Positions 7,681-18,826 of a stretch of 64,000 bases of DNA are shown here, piece after piece. Where the stretch lies: assembly GCF_009299485.1 (NCBI RefSeq), contig NZ_WBSO01000001.1, forward strand, positions 124,001 to 188,000, given 5' to 3'. This DNA is from Bifidobacterium apri. GTDB taxonomy: Bacteria > Actinomycetota > Actinomycetes > Actinomycetales > Bifidobacteriaceae. The translations under genes were made by a program, and so were the position numbers. Every line of letters starts with the position of its first letter. Within the stretch, counting starts at the first letter, position 1. The notes beneath the pieces were generated by a model. The model was not told the origin of the DNA. It did no database searches and saw nothing but the letters and a program-made list of their open reading frames with translations.

Positions 7681-10005
7681 TCAGCGCGTCGATACGAAAG
7701 TCGGGAATACCTCGTCGATCACCGCCGACCCCTGGTCTTTTGCGGACTGCGCATAATCGAAACGCAGGCTGAGAATCGACTGCTGGGTGACGATCTCCTT
7801 CACATACGTGATGGTGCCATTCTCCGCGTAGCTGCACACCATGATGTCCCCGGACAGCAGATGGTAGGAGACGCTATGGCCGGAAGCGCATGCAGAGTAT
7901 TCGGATGCGACCGTGGCGCCGGTCGTATTCGACGCTCCGGTCACGGTGATGGTCATGCCGATCGAATCGTCGGTGAAGCTTCGTGTCGCACCATTATCGG
8001 TTTCGTCATGCCATACGTAGCCATCGGGTATGGAAACCCGGTATCCCATCGTGTCATTCGTGTACACGCCTGCCGGCGATGGCGTCAAGGAAGCAGATGG
8101 CGACGGCGAGGATGACGCCGACGCCCCATCCGATGGGGTTGCCGTCGCAGACGCACTGGTTGTGGCGTTTGCAGACGGCTGGGCCGGGGATGCGGCACGG
8201 TGACGGGTCGCCACGAATGCGATGCCGGCACACACCAGCAGTGCGATAACGACCACGATGATCAGCGTGTTGCGCGCCGGAGACGCGGTACGCCCAGCCG
8301 CAGACGATGCTGCCGGACGAGGGGTCTGGACGCGAGCGCCTGAAGCGTTCCGTGGTGCTTGCGATGCTGCGCCGGCTGGCTGGTAGGCTGGCTGCTTCGC
8401 GTCGGCGGGGATGGCGACGGTCGCTTCGTCGTCGTTGCCGGTGATCCCGTCAGTGGCGGGAAGCTGTCCGGTGGTTTCGGTTTCGTCAGACGCAAACGGC
8501 TCTTCCTCGCGTGTATTCGGCTGGTTGCCGGGCTGTCCGAATGAGAATGGGAATTCGTTCGTGGACTCGTATATCGCCGCAGTACGTCCCGTCATTTCGG
8601 CAGGAGGGATGTTGTACGGCAATGGGCCGGTTTCCGTGCCGATGGCATCGCGGTCGATGACCTCGGTCGGCTCGTCATTGCCGGATTCTTGCATGTCGGA
8701 GGGCATCATGCTTGCGGATGGGGCATCAGACGGGATTTCAACTCGTCCGTCCCCTCGCCGGGCATCTTCTGCTTCTGCGGGTTCCGTCGCCGGCGTCTGC
8801 TCAATCGGCGGATGCTGCGCCGACACGGGCGAAGACGATGCCTCGTCGTTCGGTGTATGGCCGCTTTGCGCTGAGGCGTCAGCAGCTTGCGGGGCTTCCA
8901 CGGTTGCCGCGGCTTGCGGGGTCTGCGTGGATTGGGATTGTTCGGAAGTCGCGGAAACCTGCGATGCTTCGATTGTTTCCGACTGTTCCGATTCTTCCGA
9001 TCGCTGCGAAGCTTCCTCGGCCTGTCCGGTTTCCTCGATGTCCGGAGTGTGCTTGGTGTTCAAAACCCTTGGTGTCTGTGGGATTTCGGTACGATCCGAG
9101 GGTTCTTGATTCGGCGACACCGGCGAAGACGGCGAAGTCTCCTTTTGGGGCGAGATCATATCCGCGTCCTGCGCAGTCGGCTCCTCCCCGTGTTCGGCGG
9201 TATCGAAGTGAGCAGCATCGGCATCCGCGACATCACCTGTATCAGGTTCGCTGTCGGCAACGGCATCGGCGTTCCCGGCAACGGTACCGGCGTTCCCGGC
9301 AACGGTACCGGCGTTCTCGGTTTGATTGGCGTTATCGGCGTCTGATTCGCCATCCGGCACGTTCTCAGCTTCGGCTTGGGTTTGTGTCCCCGGCTGATGG
9401 TCGGGCTGTTGTTCCGACGGAGCCGCGGACCTGCCCTCGGCATCATCGGCGTTCAGACTCCAGATTCCTTCCGGAAGCGGCGGAATCCCCCACGTATCCG
9501 ACGCCCAGTCAAGCGCGAAATTGTAGTTCTTGCGCTCCTGCCTGGAATCGGCATCGTCGCTCTGTGCGCCAGCCTGCCCTGCGTCTGTCTGCCCCGCACG
9601 GTTGGGTGATTGTTCCGTGTTCTGCGCATCATCACGAGTATCGCCATCGGCGTTCGGCTGTACCCCATCGACTGTTCCGACGGTGTTGTGGGCGGCACCC
9701 GGCCGCATTTTTGCCCGTGGAATAACCGAATGGGTTGACGCTGCGAGCGCGGCGAGATCAGAGGACCCGTTGATGGCAGCCATTTGCGCCTGCTGGATGT
9801 ATTCGCGTCGCGATATGGGGCGTGTGGGCTGTTCTTGAGCGCCATATGCCGAAGGCACGGGTTGCGTGCGACGTGGAATCGCCTGGGTTGGCGTGTCGGA
9901 CCCGCGAAGATCCGGCCCTTCGAGCGAACCGCCGCAATTCATGCAGATATCCCCGTCGTAGAAGACTTCCGAACCGCAATGCGGGCAATATCGTATGGCG
10001 CTCAT
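7681..10005 (-). CDS. Zinc-ribbon, disordered, single-pass membrane protein of unknown function
   Basis: The 774-residue protein begins with a zinc ribbon (CPHCG at residues 7-11 and CMNCG at 21-25). A region of about 540 residues follows that is rich in Glu, Gln, Ser, Pro, Ala and Asp and probably disordered. One transmembrane helix lies near residues 579-598 (NTLIIVVVIALLVCAGIAFV). Outside the cell are a Ser/Thr/Pro/Ala linker and a folded domain of about 130 residues (YRVSIPDGYVWHDE) with cysteines that may form a disulfide. This architecture recalls actinobacterial cell-envelope proteins of unknown function. Inside the acidic region is a seven-residue repeat. Many residues are potential phosphorylation sites, but no function can be assigned. 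Confidence 0.8.
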   Translation of the reverse strand: MSAIRYCPHCGSEVFYDGDICMNCGGSLEGPDLRGSDTPTQAIPRRTQPVPSAYGAQEQPTRPISRREYIQQAQMAAINGSSDLAALAASTHSVIPRAKMRPGAAHNTVGTVDGVQPNADGDTRDDAQNTEQSPNRAGQTDAGQAGAQSDDADSRQERKNYNFALDWASDTWGIPPLPEGIWSLNADDAEGRSAAPSEQQPDHQPGTQTQAEAENVPDGESDADNANQTENAGTVAGNAGTVAGNADAVADSEPDTGDVADADAAHFDTAEHGEEPTAQDADMISPQKETSPSSPVSPNQEPSDRTEIPQTPRVLNTKHTPDIEETGQAEEASQRSEESEQSETIEASQVSATSEQSQSTQTPQAAATVEAPQAADASAQSGHTPNDEASSSPVSAQHPPIEQTPATEPAEAEDARRGDGRVEIPSDAPSASMMPSDMQESGNDEPTEVIDRDAIGTETGPLPYNIPPAEMTGRTAAIYESTNEFPFSFGQPGNQPNTREEEPFASDETETTGQLPATDGITGNDDEATVAIPADAKQPAYQPAGAASQAPRNASGARVQTPRPAASSAAGRTASPARNTLIIVVVIALLVCAGIAFVATRHRAASPAQPSANATTSASATATPSDGASASSSPSPSASLTPSPAGVYTNDTMGYRVSIPDGYVWHDETDNGATRSFTDDSIGMTITVTGASNTTGATVASEYSACASGHSVSYHLLSGDIMVCSYAENGTITYVKEIVTQQSILSLRFDYAQSAKDQGSAVIDEVFPTFVSTR
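9262..9320 (-). repeat. 21-bp in-frame tandem repeat
   Basis: About two and a half copies of a 21-bp unit (GGCGTTCCCGGCAACGGTAC on the plus strand) encode the heptad NAGTVAG inside the disordered region of the zinc-ribbon protein. The period of 21 keeps the frame, so copy number could vary harmlessly. Confidence 0.8.
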
Positions 10006-10213
10006 CTGCTTAACGTCCCTTCGCGACCATCATCATCAATCGTTTCTACCCTAACCCATGCCATGCCTTGTCCGGCTGCCGCTCCCCAAGTCGGCACAGA
10101 TTCGCCGCACGCCGTCATCCGGGCACGCCCAGCGGGATTCGGCACGCAGCATGCCACCACAGGTCATCACCGGTCATCACGCGCACAGGCCAAAAGAAGC
10201 CATGATCCGCGCA

Positions 10214-12319
10214 TCAGCCGCGCATACGATACTGTTTCCAGATATCGGCCAGACTGGTGCCATCGCTGCGTTTCCACACGTTGAGCCCTTGGCTGCCTCC
10301 GCCCACCGCACGTGCAGCCGCCGTAGGCGTGGTGTACTCCGTGCCGTTTTCCAAACGCATCGTGCCTTGCGAGGTGATTTCTGCTTTCCACAGTTCGCCT
10401 TTGCGCGGACGCTTCCATTCCAGCTGCTCGCCGGGGGTCAACAAGCCGGAACGCAATACCGCTGCGATGGTCACACGACGCGAGGTCTTCGTCTGCGTTG
10501 CATCGGATTCATCGGCGTCATGCTGGTTGTGCGATGCAAGCGCGGATTGGATATCCTGATGGTCGTATGGGATCTTCCAGTACTGCGCGATCAGTTCGAC
10601 CGTCTCCTGCTGACGACTTGCAAGCGTCTGCGGCGTGCATGTGACGATATCCTCCAACTGTCGGGTCAGCGGGAAGCGTTTGGATGCACTCATCGTGAGC
10701 ATCCGGTCGCGTCGGTCGCCGAACGACGTCACTTGCCCCAATTTCGTGTTGTTCGTTTGACTCAACGCCATATTGCCCAGGCGATCCGACCAGTATTCCA
10801 AGTCCGCTTGGGTCCAGCCGTCCTCCAGCTTGTCTTTGCCGGTGGGTTCGGGCATGATACGCACGGCTTGCAGACTGCGTGGACGGGCGATGGCGAACCC
10901 GCTGCTCTGCTCGTTCGCGCGAATGAGCAGAAGCCGCGGAAGCGAGGGGTCGTTCGGCATTTCGCCTCGCAATCGGATCAGCGCACGCCGGGCGGAGGTC
11001 TGGTCGATGGTCAGACCCGGTACCGTGGAAGGCGACATGCCTTTGTCCAGATCGCGAACGGTGATCGCAGCACGCCGGCGACGGTCGATGGATGTAGCGC
11101 GGTTGAGGCAATCCACTCCCCATGCGCGTTCTGTCGCCCGCAGGATCTGCAACAGGCGATCCACATCATGCAAGTCAGGCGCAGTCTCGCCATCAGCGCC
11201 GCCCCGCGGTTTCGCATGTGCAGAGGACGGGCGGAATATGACGGCGTCACCGTCACCAAGGTTGCGGATTGAATGGACCAACGCCCACATCGCAATCGGC
11301 TTCCAATCATCATTCGGATAATCGCGCAACGCGACGAGCATCGAAATGACCTCCGGAGGCAGATTGGTGTCCGTCGGACGTTCCAGCACACGCCATGCGC
11401 GCATGTACGGCGACAGGATCTCGTCAATGAAACGCGGGACCGACTTGTCGTCGATGCATGGGGCGAGCACGTCATCCAAGAACTGGTCGATCAGACGCGG
11501 GCAATCCACTTTCCGAGAGACGATCAGATGGAGATCCCTGAAGAAGCCCTCACAGGATGCCGGGTCGTCCCCGAGCGGATCCATGATCTCATCCCAGCGC
11601 ATGGCATACAGGTCGCGCTGCGTTTCAGCAATGGCGGAAACCGCTTTGGCCTTGAACACGTCTGACACCGTCAACGGCATGCCACGCATGTTCATCACGT
11701 CGAACACCCGGTGGGCGCCTTGCAAGTCATCCGTGGAGACAATGACCAACGTCACCTTGTTGACCATGTACGAGGCGAACGCATGCCGTTCATCGTCATT
11801 CATCGCGGCGAACGTGTCATAGGCGGCTTGCGCGTTGTCGTGGATGTTGCGTTGTGCGTTGGTCTCCATGTCCATGTCGCGCAGATCGAACAGGGATTCG
11901 AGGTTGCCTTCCTGCACGTAGGAGGCGAAGAACGCGGCGTCCCGTTCACGCAGCGTAAGTCTGGGCGCCACATCGATATGACGCAGTCTGTCGCCTGGGT
12001 CAACCAGAAGGTTCGTCAAATCGCGGGACACACCCGGGTCGTCTTCAAGCTCGCGCAACGCCGCGATGATGATGGTCAGGGATACGAGACGTTGCTGCCC
12101 GTCGATGACTTCATACTTGTTGCCTTTATCGTGCACCAAGATGATCGAGCCAAGAAAATACGGGGTTTGCGGTGTCTGGGTTGCTGAACGGATGTCGTCC
12201 AGCAACTGCCGCACATTGCCCGGACGCCATGAATACGCCCGCTGGAATGATGGGATCGACAGACGATAATCCGATGTGAACACTCGACCCAGCGGCACTT
12301 CCGACGCGCTGATTGCCAT
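10214..12319 (-). CDS. DUF262/DUF1524-like (GmrSD-type) protein with C-terminal RAMA domain
   Basis: The 701-residue protein starts with a DUF262 domain: IPSFQRAYSW (22-31), the signature DGQQR (73-77) and FDVMNMRGMPLTVSDVFKA (206-224). Such ParB/Srx-fold domains hydrolyse nucleotides in GmrSD restriction of modified phage DNA and in SspE. Residues about 450-590 resemble a DUF1524 HNH nuclease (LGNMALSQTNN at 514-524), but the usual EH-I-x-PQ is AVRIMPEP (485-492), with Arg where the catalytic His should be. Residues about 615-700 match a RAMA domain, proposed to sense modified DNA. GGGGAGG precedes the ATG at 12319. There is no partner methylase or nuclease next to it. Confidence 0.8.
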   Translation of the reverse strand: MAISASEVPLGRVFTSDYRLSIPSFQRAYSWRPGNVRQLLDDIRSATQTPQTPYFLGSIILVHDKGNKYEVIDGQQRLVSLTIIIAALRELEDDPGVSRDLTNLLVDPGDRLRHIDVAPRLTLRERDAAFFASYVQEGNLESLFDLRDMDMETNAQRNIHDNAQAAYDTFAAMNDDERHAFASYMVNKVTLVIVSTDDLQGAHRVFDVMNMRGMPLTVSDVFKAKAVSAIAETQRDLYAMRWDEIMDPLGDDPASCEGFFRDLHLIVSRKVDCPRLIDQFLDDVLAPCIDDKSVPRFIDEILSPYMRAWRVLERPTDTNLPPEVISMLVALRDYPNDDWKPIAMWALVHSIRNLGDGDAVIFRPSSAHAKPRGGADGETAPDLHDVDRLLQILRATERAWGVDCLNRATSIDRRRRAAITVRDLDKGMSPSTVPGLTIDQTSARRALIRLRGEMPNDPSLPRLLLIRANEQSSGFAIARPRSLQAVRIMPEPTGKDKLEDGWTQADLEYWSDRLGNMALSQTNNTKLGQVTSFGDRRDRMLTMSASKRFPLTRQLEDIVTCTPQTLASRQQETVELIAQYWKIPYDHQDIQSALASHNQHDADESDATQTKTSRRVTIAAVLRSGLLTPGEQLEWKRPRKGELWKAEITSQGTMRLENGTEYTTPTAAARAVGGGSQGLNVWKRSDGTSLADIWKQYRMRG

Positions 12320-12459
12320 GATGCCTCCCCTCGCCGCGAATATCCGGCGTGATCTCTCTGTTGCGATTCTACGACACACTCCCCCGCGGTGGGAAACCAC
12401 GACGGGCCGCGCACGCCACCATAAGGCGGCAGGCGCGGCCCGTCACAGGATGGGTGCGG

Positions 12460-15177
12460 TTAAGCCCGCTTGCCAGCCATGAGGTTGCGCAACACGTATT
12501 GCAGGATGCCGCCGTCGCGGTAGTAATCCGCTTCACCGGGGGTATCGATGCGCACGGTCGCGTCGAATTCGATCTTGGTGCCGTCGCTCTTGGTGGCGGT
12601 CACATGGACGGTTTGCGGGATTTCACCGTTGTTGAGTTGGTCGATGCCTTCGATGTCGAAGGTTTCGGTGCCGTTCAAGCCGAGCGATTCCGCGGATTCG
12701 CCGTCGGGGAATTGCAGCGGGAGCACGCCCATGCCGATCAAGTTGGAACGGTGGATGCGTTCGAAACTGCGGGTGATGACCGCACGCACGCCGAGCATGA
12801 CCGTACCCTTGGCAGCCCAGTCGCGGGACGAGCCGGTGCCGTATTCCTTGCCCGCGAGCACGACCAGAGGCACGCCCGCCTTGCGGTAGTCCAGCGAAGC
12901 CTCGAAGATCGTGGACGGCTTGCCGGTCAGGAAATCGTAGGTATACCCGCCCGGAGTCACCTCTTCACCGACCGAGGCGAGCAGCTGGTTGCGCAGACGG
13001 ATGTTGCCGAAGGTGCCGCGCACCATGACCTCATGATTGCCGCGACGGGAACCATACGAATTGAAATTCTTCGGTTCGACGCCGTGCTCGACAAGATACT
13101 TGCCCGCCGGGCTGGAGGCCTTGAACGCGCCGGCCGGGGAGATGTGGTCGGTGGTCACCGAATCGCCGAGCAGCGCAAGCACGCGGGCGCCGTGAATATC
13201 CTCCACCGGGGCGGGCGTGGCGCCCATGCCGTCGAAGAAGGTCTGCCGGCGCACATACGTGGAATCCGGATCCCAAGAGAACAGTTCGCCCTTGGGCACG
13301 TCGAGCCCCTGCCAACGGGAGTCGCCGTCGAAGACACTCGCATAGTCCTTGACGAACATCTCGCGCGAAACCGTCTCATCGACCACGCGTTGCACGTCTT
13401 CGTTGCTCGGCCAGATGTCGCGCAGGAACACGTCGTTGCCGTCCGTGTCCTTGCCCAGCGGCTGGGTGGCGAAGTCGAAGTCCATCGTGCCGGCGAGTGC
13501 GTAGGCGATCACCAGCGGCGGGGATGCGAGATAGTTCATCTTGACATCCGGGCTGATGCGGCCTTCGAAGTTGCGGTTGCCGGAAAGCACCGCGGTGACG
13601 GTCAGGTCGTTGTCGTTGATGGCTTGGGAGATTTCAGGCAGCAGCGGGCCGGAGTTGCCGATGCAGGTGGCGCAGCCGAAGCCGACCAGCTGGTAGCCGA
13701 GTGCGTCGAGATCGTCTTGCAGGCCGGCTTTCTTCAGATAGTCGGCGACGACCTGCGAACCGGGGGCTAGCGAGGTCTTGACCCACGGCTTGGGTTTGAG
13801 CCCCTTGGCATGGGCGTTGCGGGCGATCAGGCCGGCGGCAATCATGACCGACGGGTTCGACGTGTTGGTGCAGCTGGTGATCGAGGCGATGGCGACATCA
13901 CCGTTCTTCACATCGAAATCGCCACGGAAATCGGTGCTCACCGGCACCGGCTGCTGGGCGGTCTTGTCGGTTTCGTACGCCGGCAGCGTGTCTTCGAAGG
14001 TTTGCTTCGCCGTGGCGAGGGTGATGCGGTCCTGCGGACGTTTCGGACCGGCGATGCTCGGCACGACAGAACCCAGGTCGAGCTCCATGTACTCCGAGTA
14101 CTGCGGCTCGACATACTGCGGATCCTTGGTGTCGCCCCACAGGCGGTTCGCCTTGGCGTAGGCTTTGACGAGCGCGACCTGCTCTTCGCTGCGGCCGGTC
14201 AGGCGCAGGTAGTCGAGGGTCACGTCGTCAATCGGGAAGATGCCGCAGGTGGAACCGAATTCAGGGCTCATATTGCCGATGGTCGCACGGTTGGCGAGCG
14301 GGACGGATGCGACGCCTTCACCATAGAATTCGACGAACTTGCCGACCACACCATGCTGGCGGAGCATATCCGTGATGGTGAGGACCACGTCGGTTGCAGT
14401 GACCCCTTCCGGGATGGAACCGGTGAGTTTGAACCCGACGACCCGCGGCACGAGCATGGAAATCGGCTGGCCGAGCATCGCGGCCTCAGCTTCGATGCCG
14501 CCGACACCCCAGCCGAGCACGCCGAGGCCGTTGACGGTGGTGGTGTGCGAATCCGTGCCTACGCAGGAGTCGAGATAGGCGAGCTTGCGGCCGTCGCCAA
14601 GACCGGAATCCTTGCTCATGACGACTTTGGCGAGGTATTCGATGTTCACCTGGTGGATGATGCCGGTCCCCGGCGGCACCACGCGGAAGTTCCTGAACGC
14701 CTGCTGTCCCCAGCGCAGGAACTGATAGCGTTCCCCGTTGCGCTGGTATTCGATATCCATGTTCTGCTGCAGCGCGTCGGCAACGCCGTACTTGTCAATC
14801 TGCACGGAGTGGTCGATGATCATGTCGGCGGGCACCTGCGGGTTGATGACCTCGGGGTCGCCGCCCAGCTCCTTGACCGCGTCACGCATGGTGGCCAGAT
14901 CGACGATGCAGGGCACACCGGTGAAATCCTGCATGACAACACGCGACGGCGTGAATTGGATTTCGTGGCTCGGTTCCGCCTGCGGATCCCAGTCGAGCAA
15001 CGCCTTGACATGCTCGTCGGTGATGTTCTTGCCGTCGATGTTGCGGACGAGATTCTCGACGAGCACCTTGAGCGAGTACGGCAGATGCTCGATGCCGGGC
15101 AAATCTGCGATGTTGACGTAGTCGAATGCGGTGTCGCCCACGGTCAGTGTGGACAGTTGACTGTCTTTGAATGACAT
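12460..15177 (-). CDS. acnA: Aconitate hydratase A
   Basis: The 905-residue protein interconverts citrate and isocitrate, and in bifidobacteria feeds 2-oxoglutarate and glutamate synthesis within an incomplete TCA pathway. The [4Fe-4S] ligands are in TSCTNTSNP and [13 protein letters not shown]. The [11 protein letters not shown] and [10 protein letters not shown] motifs of the active site are present, and the length matches AcnA. The frame is open 57 codons further upstream, but CGGAGG sits immediately before the ATG at 15177 and [11 protein letters not shown] is a typical AcnA start. It is transcribed as a single gene, with the P-type ATPase gene ending about 90 bases upstream. Confidence 0.96.
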   Translation of the reverse strand: MSFKDSQLSTLTVGDTAFDYVNIADLPGIEHLPYSLKVLVENLVRNIDGKNITDEHVKALLDWDPQAEPSHEIQFTPSRVVMQDFTGVPCIVDLATMRDAVKELGGDPEVINPQVPADMIIDHSVQIDKYGVADALQQNMDIEYQRNGERYQFLRWGQQAFRNFRVVPPGTGIIHQVNIEYLAKVVMSKDSGLGDGRKLAYLDSCVGTDSHTTTVNGLGVLGWGVGGIEAEAAMLGQPISMLVPRVVGFKLTGSIPEGVTATDVVLTITDMLRQHGVVGKFVEFYGEGVASVPLANRATIGNMSPEFGSTCGIFPIDDVTLDYLRLTGRSEEQVALVKAYAKANRLWGDTKDPQYVEPQYSEYMELDLGSVVPSIAGPKRPQDRITLATAKQTFEDTLPAYETDKTAQQPVPVSTDFRGDFDVKNGDVAIASITSCTNTSNPSVMIAAGLIARNAHAKGLKPKPWVKTSLAPGSQVVADYLKKAGLQDDLDALGYQLVGFGCATCIGNSGPLLPEISQAINDNDLTVTAVLSGNRNFEGRISPDVKMNYLASPPLVIAYALAGTMDFDFATQPLGKDTDGNDVFLRDIWPSNEDVQRVVDETVSREMFVKDYASVFDGDSRWQGLDVPKGELFSWDPDSTYVRRQTFFDGMGATPAPVEDIHGARVLALLGDSVTTDHISPAGAFKASSPAGKYLVEHGVEPKNFNSYGSRRGNHEVMVRGTFGNIRLRNQLLASVGEEVTPGGYTYDFLTGKPSTIFEASLDYRKAGVPLVVLAGKEYGTGSSRDWAAKGTVMLGVRAVITRSFERIHRSNLIGMGVLPLQFPDGESAESLGLNGTETFDIEGIDQLNNGEIPQTVHVTATKSDGTKIEFDATVRIDTPGEADYYRDGGILQYVLRNLMAGKRA

Positions 15178-15265
15178 GCTACCTCCGAGCCGGCGAATGC
15201 CAGATGGTTGAATTCGGTATGGATGCCGATTAGTGCTTTCCCCTGTATTGTATCGTGACACGGTT

Positions 15266-17815
15266 TCAACTCTGGCGTGTCTGCCTGTTATGTGAGAAAA
15301 TACGCGCGAACACGCGGCTCGCCAGTTGGCAGAGCACGAATATCGCAACGGATGCGAGCAGCGCGACCATCAGTGCGACGAGCGTACCACCTTGCGGCAT
15401 GTGCAGCGCGAAGAAGTCTGCCACCGGCGGGATGAACAGGCCGATGACACCGGCCGCAGCGAATACCGCCACGAGTATGCCACGCCAAGACGCCAGCGGC
15501 CGGGCCACCAAGGCAAGCACCAACACGCCGAGCGCAAACACGATCATCGCGCAGCACGACCGCTGCCATGCGAGATCCGCCGGAACAGACAAATCCCATC
15601 CAAGCACGCCCGGCATGGACGCCTCCGCAATCAGCACCGACAATCCCACCGCAATGCCGCCCGGCAACGCGAATCGCACGACACGCCCAAGAAAACCGGG
15701 GATATAACGCCTGGTATTGGGCGCCAACGCGAGAATGAACGCGGGCATGCCTATCGTCAGCGCGCCGATATAGGAAATATGCCGGGGCAGGTATGGGAAC
15801 GGCATCGCCAGTAGCACCACGCCGAGGGATATCAGCGCGGAATAGACGGTTTTGGTCAGGAACAGGCTCGCCACACGCTCCATATTGGCCATGACTTGGC
15901 GGCCTCTGGCGACGACATCAGGCAGGTGGGAGAATTTCGAATCGACGAGCACCAGCTCGGCGACCGCCTTCGTAGCCGGCGCCGCGTTGCCCATCGCCAC
16001 TCCCAAATCCGCCTCTTTGAGCGCCAACGTGTCGTTGACGCCGTCTCCGGTCATCGCCACCACATGATGTGAGGCGTGCAAGGCTTTGACGATGGCTTGC
16101 TTCTGTTCGGGCAGCACGCGGCCCACCACGTCGATGCGTTCCAGGGCGCGCGAGAGTTCGTCGATATCTTCGGGAAGATCATGGGCGTCGATGGCGACCG
16201 GTTCACGGTCACCGGTCAGTTTGACGTTCGCAGCGATCGCGCGCACGGTGGTCGGGTTGTCGCCGGAAATGACACGGCATCGTACTCCTTGGTCGCGGAA
16301 CCAGCGCAACGTGGCCTCGGCGTCCGATCGGATCCGTTCGCTGCACAGCAGCAATGCCGCGGGACGAGCATGAGCAGGCAAAGCGGGGCTGTCTGCGAAC
16401 GATGCCGCCGTCTGCCCTTGCGCCAGATGCGCTCGGGCGATCAGCAGTACGCGATGGCCTTCAGCCGCCTTGGTCTGGACGCGCTCAAGCACCGGAGCGA
16501 ACGCCGTGTCCGCAGCCGACGCGTCTGAGCCGACGTTCCGGGCCGCGTCGGCGAATCCCCGCGCCAGGACTTCTGGGGCACCCATCACCCACACCGTGCC
16601 GTCCGCACGCACGATGGCGCTCCACTTGCGCGACGATGAGAAGGGGATGCGTGCCGCAAGTTCGCCCGGACGCACATGTTCGGCGGCGAACAGTTCCATG
16701 GCGGCACGTCCTGTGGCGTTTGGATTCTCCTCATTGCACAGGTCGTAGGTGGCTTGCACGGCTTCGTCACGACTGGTTTCAGCGGCCCGCCAATCGTCTG
16801 CCGTCGCGGGAACCAGCGCGTCGGCGACGATGCCCCCGTCGGTGATGGTGCCGGTTTTATCCAAATTCAAGCAATCCACGCGAGCAAGCGTTTCCACCGA
16901 TTCCAAATCCTGCACAAGCGTATGATGCCGTGCCAAGCGCATGGCGGCGATGGCGAAATTGAGCGACGTGAGCAGTACCAGGCCTTCGGGAATCATGCCG
17001 ACGACGCCCGCCACGGCGGAGACGACCGCTTGCCGCCACGCACCGGTCGCGATGGCGTTGCCCAGCCCGCCGACCGTGTGCAGCTGCGACCAGATCAGCA
17101 GCATGCACAGCGGCACCACGACGAAGGACATCACGCGAAGAATCGTGTTGATGCCACGGCTCAGGTCGGACAGGTTGCGTTTGTAGACTTTCGCTTGTGC
17201 GGTCAGCCCCGCCGCATAGCTGTGCTCACCGACCGCATCCACGTGCACCAGCGCCATGCCGGAAACCGCCGTCGACCCTGAATAGACGGATTCGCCTTCC
17301 TGTTTGCGCACGGTCCGGGATTCACCGGTGAGCATGGACTCGTCAAGTTCCAGTCCCCAGGTATGCAGGATTGTCGCATCAGCCGGCACCTGCTCCCCTG
17401 CCCGGATCCACACCAGATCTCCGAGCACAATCTCGGAGGGCGCAATCTCGACATCGTCGCCGTTGCGGCGCACCAGCACCGGAGAAGCCACCAGAATCGA
17501 CAGACGGTCGAGGGTGACCTTCGCCCGCAATTCAGTGACGATGCCGATGGCGGTGTTGATGATGATGACCAGTCCGAACACCGCGTCTTTCCATGATCCG
17601 GTCAGCAACACGACGATCATCGCGGTGAGAATGATGCCGTTGAACAGGGTGAATACGTTTGCACGAATGATCGAAGCCACCGAGCGTGACGTACTATCGT
17701 CTGTATGATTCGTCTGGCCTTGTTCCACGCGGATCCGCACCGCGTCACGGTCGAGACCACGCTCGTCCACCTGCGGCATGGTCGTGCCGGCCACCGTCCC
17801 CTGAGTCACCGTCAT
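15266..17815 (-). CDS. P-type cation ATPase (HAD-IC, CtpE-like)
   Basis: The 849-residue protein is a P-type ATPase. It has the actuator motif LTGES, the ion-site helix [12 protein letters not shown], the phosphorylation motif DKTGT, and the hinge GDGVND. About eight to ten membrane helices are visible, four of them at the C-terminus. There is no heavy-metal-binding domain and no CPC motif; the PEGL motif resembles CtpE-type calcium transporters, so Ca or another divalent cation is likely, but specificity is inference. The start at 17815 is supported by GAAGGAGG five bases upstream, rather than the longer frame to 17902. It follows the LysR gene after 96 bases. Confidence 0.9.
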   Translation of the reverse strand: MTVTQGTVAGTTMPQVDERGLDRDAVRIRVEQGQTNHTDDSTSRSVASIIRANVFTLFNGIILTAMIVVLLTGSWKDAVFGLVIIINTAIGIVTELRAKVTLDRLSILVASPVLVRRNGDDVEIAPSEIVLGDLVWIRAGEQVPADATILHTWGLELDESMLTGESRTVRKQEGESVYSGSTAVSGMALVHVDAVGEHSYAAGLTAQAKVYKRNLSDLSRGINTILRVMSFVVVPLCMLLIWSQLHTVGGLGNAIATGAWRQAVVSAVAGVVGMIPEGLVLLTSLNFAIAAMRLARHHTLVQDLESVETLARVDCLNLDKTGTITDGGIVADALVPATADDWRAAETSRDEAVQATYDLCNEENPNATGRAAMELFAAEHVRPGELAARIPFSSSRKWSAIVRADGTVWVMGAPEVLARGFADAARNVGSDASAADTAFAPVLERVQTKAAEGHRVLLIARAHLAQGQTAASFADSPALPAHARPAALLLCSERIRSDAEATLRWFRDQGVRCRVISGDNPTTVRAIAANVKLTGDREPVAIDAHDLPEDIDELSRALERIDVVGRVLPEQKQAIVKALHASHHVVAMTGDGVNDTLALKEADLGVAMGNAAPATKAVAELVLVDSKFSHLPDVVARGRQVMANMERVASLFLTKTVYSALISLGVVLLAMPFPYLPRHISYIGALTIGMPAFILALAPNTRRYIPGFLGRVVRFALPGGIAVGLSVLIAEASMPGVLGWDLSVPADLAWQRSCCAMIVFALGVLVLALVARPLASWRGILVAVFAAAGVIGLFIPPVADFFALHMPQGGTLVALMVALLASVAIFVLCQLASRVFARIFSHNRQTRQS

Positions 17816-17911
17816 ACCGGCCTCCTTCATGTCCGCCGAATCCGCTCCCAGCGACCCGGCACCACCGCATTCATCCCACGATAGCAGCGCAACACGCCAC
17901 ATCCGGCACGT

Positions 17912-18772
17912 TCAGCTGCCGGGATGGAGCCGCGCAGCAAACAGTGAAGTAATCTGCCTGCAGATTCCGCGTTGCATACCGGTCAGACCGGAACGCGGAG
18001 TCACACTCGAAAACCGTCTGGAGAAATCCATGCCGAGATCCGCGGTCGGCACGCCAGCCGGCACCACGCCTTGCGAAACCAGAGACGTACCGATACCCGC
18101 GGCGAGACACGCGCAAATCGACGCGTTGCCAGCAATCTCGACACGATGTGTCGGCTGGATCGAGCGCTGGGAAAAGAACAGATCCGTGTAGTAGCGCACG
18201 CCCGACCCATGCTCGCGCAACAGCCACACCGTAGCCGGGTTCTCTGGATCATGCGCATGCTCCCCCGCCAACACCAGCCGGTCATCACACAACGCGGCAC
18301 GGACAACACCCTCCGCTGACACCGGCTTCTCCACGATACCCATCTGTGCCCGATGCAATTCCACCGCTTCGACAATCTCATCAGAATTCGCAGTCATCAC
18401 ACGCAGATCCACATGCTCCAGCGCGCCCTGTGCCTGCAAGCCCTCGAGAATACGCGGCAGCAGCGCCACCGCGGCGGTGTTGGACATCATGAGCAGGAAC
18501 GGGTCGTGCGCCTGCCTCGCCCGATTGACATCCTCCTGTGTCTGCCGCCATTGCGCAAGAAGCTTCACAGCGGAACGGTAGAGTGTCTCCCCCGCGCGCG
18601 TTGCAGTCACATCGGCACGTGCATGACGTTCAAACAATGGCGTTCCCAACCGTTGCTCCAGCTGCGCAATCCGAGCCGAAACCGTCGACTGCGAGACACG
18701 CAACTCGTCGGCCGCAATCGAGAACTGCCCGGTCTCATACACCGCCACAAACGTTTCAAGCAAAGGGAACAC
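17912..18772 (-). CDS. LysR-family transcriptional regulator
   Basis: Residues 1-60 are a LysR winged helix-turn-helix (FVAVYETGQFSIAADELRVSQSTVSARIAQLEQRLG), followed by a substrate-binding domain of about 200 residues. The start is a GTG at 18772, and the helix begins immediately, so little is missing. A GATAAT -10 box at 18779-18784 ends six bases before the GTG, with TTCAAT 17 bases further upstream, so the mRNA is probably leaderless. Three direct repeats of 15 bp overlap this promoter and may be binding sites for the protein itself. Neighbours are oleate hydratase upstream and a P-type ATPase downstream; its target is unknown. Confidence 0.9.
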   Translation of the reverse strand: MFPLLETFVAVYETGQFSIAADELRVSQSTVSARIAQLEQRLGTPLFERHARADVTATRAGETLYRSAVKLLAQWRQTQEDVNRARQAHDPFLLMMSNTAAVALLPRILEGLQAQGALEHVDLRVMTANSDEIVEAVELHRAQMGIVEKPVSAEGVVRAALCDDRLVLAGEHAHDPENPATVWLLREHGSGVRYYTDLFFSQRSIQPTHRVEIAGNASICACLAAGIGTSLVSQGVVPAGVPTADLGMDFSRRFSSVTPRSGLTGMQRGICRQITSLFAARLHPGS

Positions 18773-18780
18773 ACAGGTAT

Positions 18781-18825
18781 TATCCCACTGAGCGCTACCC
18801 CATTGAATACTATCCCGTTGGATAA
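18781..18825 (-). promoter_or_regulatory. Three 15-bp direct repeats over the LysR promoter
   Basis: TATCCCACTG (18781), TACCCCATTG (18796) and TATCCCGTTG (18811) occur with an exact 15-bp spacing. The -35 (18802-18807) and -10 (18779-18784) hexamers of the LysR gene lie within this block, so a bound protein would block or adjust its transcription. Confidence 0.5.
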
Positions 18826-18826
18826 A

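Noticed and set aside
12349-13770. 473-codon plus-strand frame opposite aconitase
   Set aside because: It is antisense to the conserved C-terminal half of AcnA with no initiation signals.
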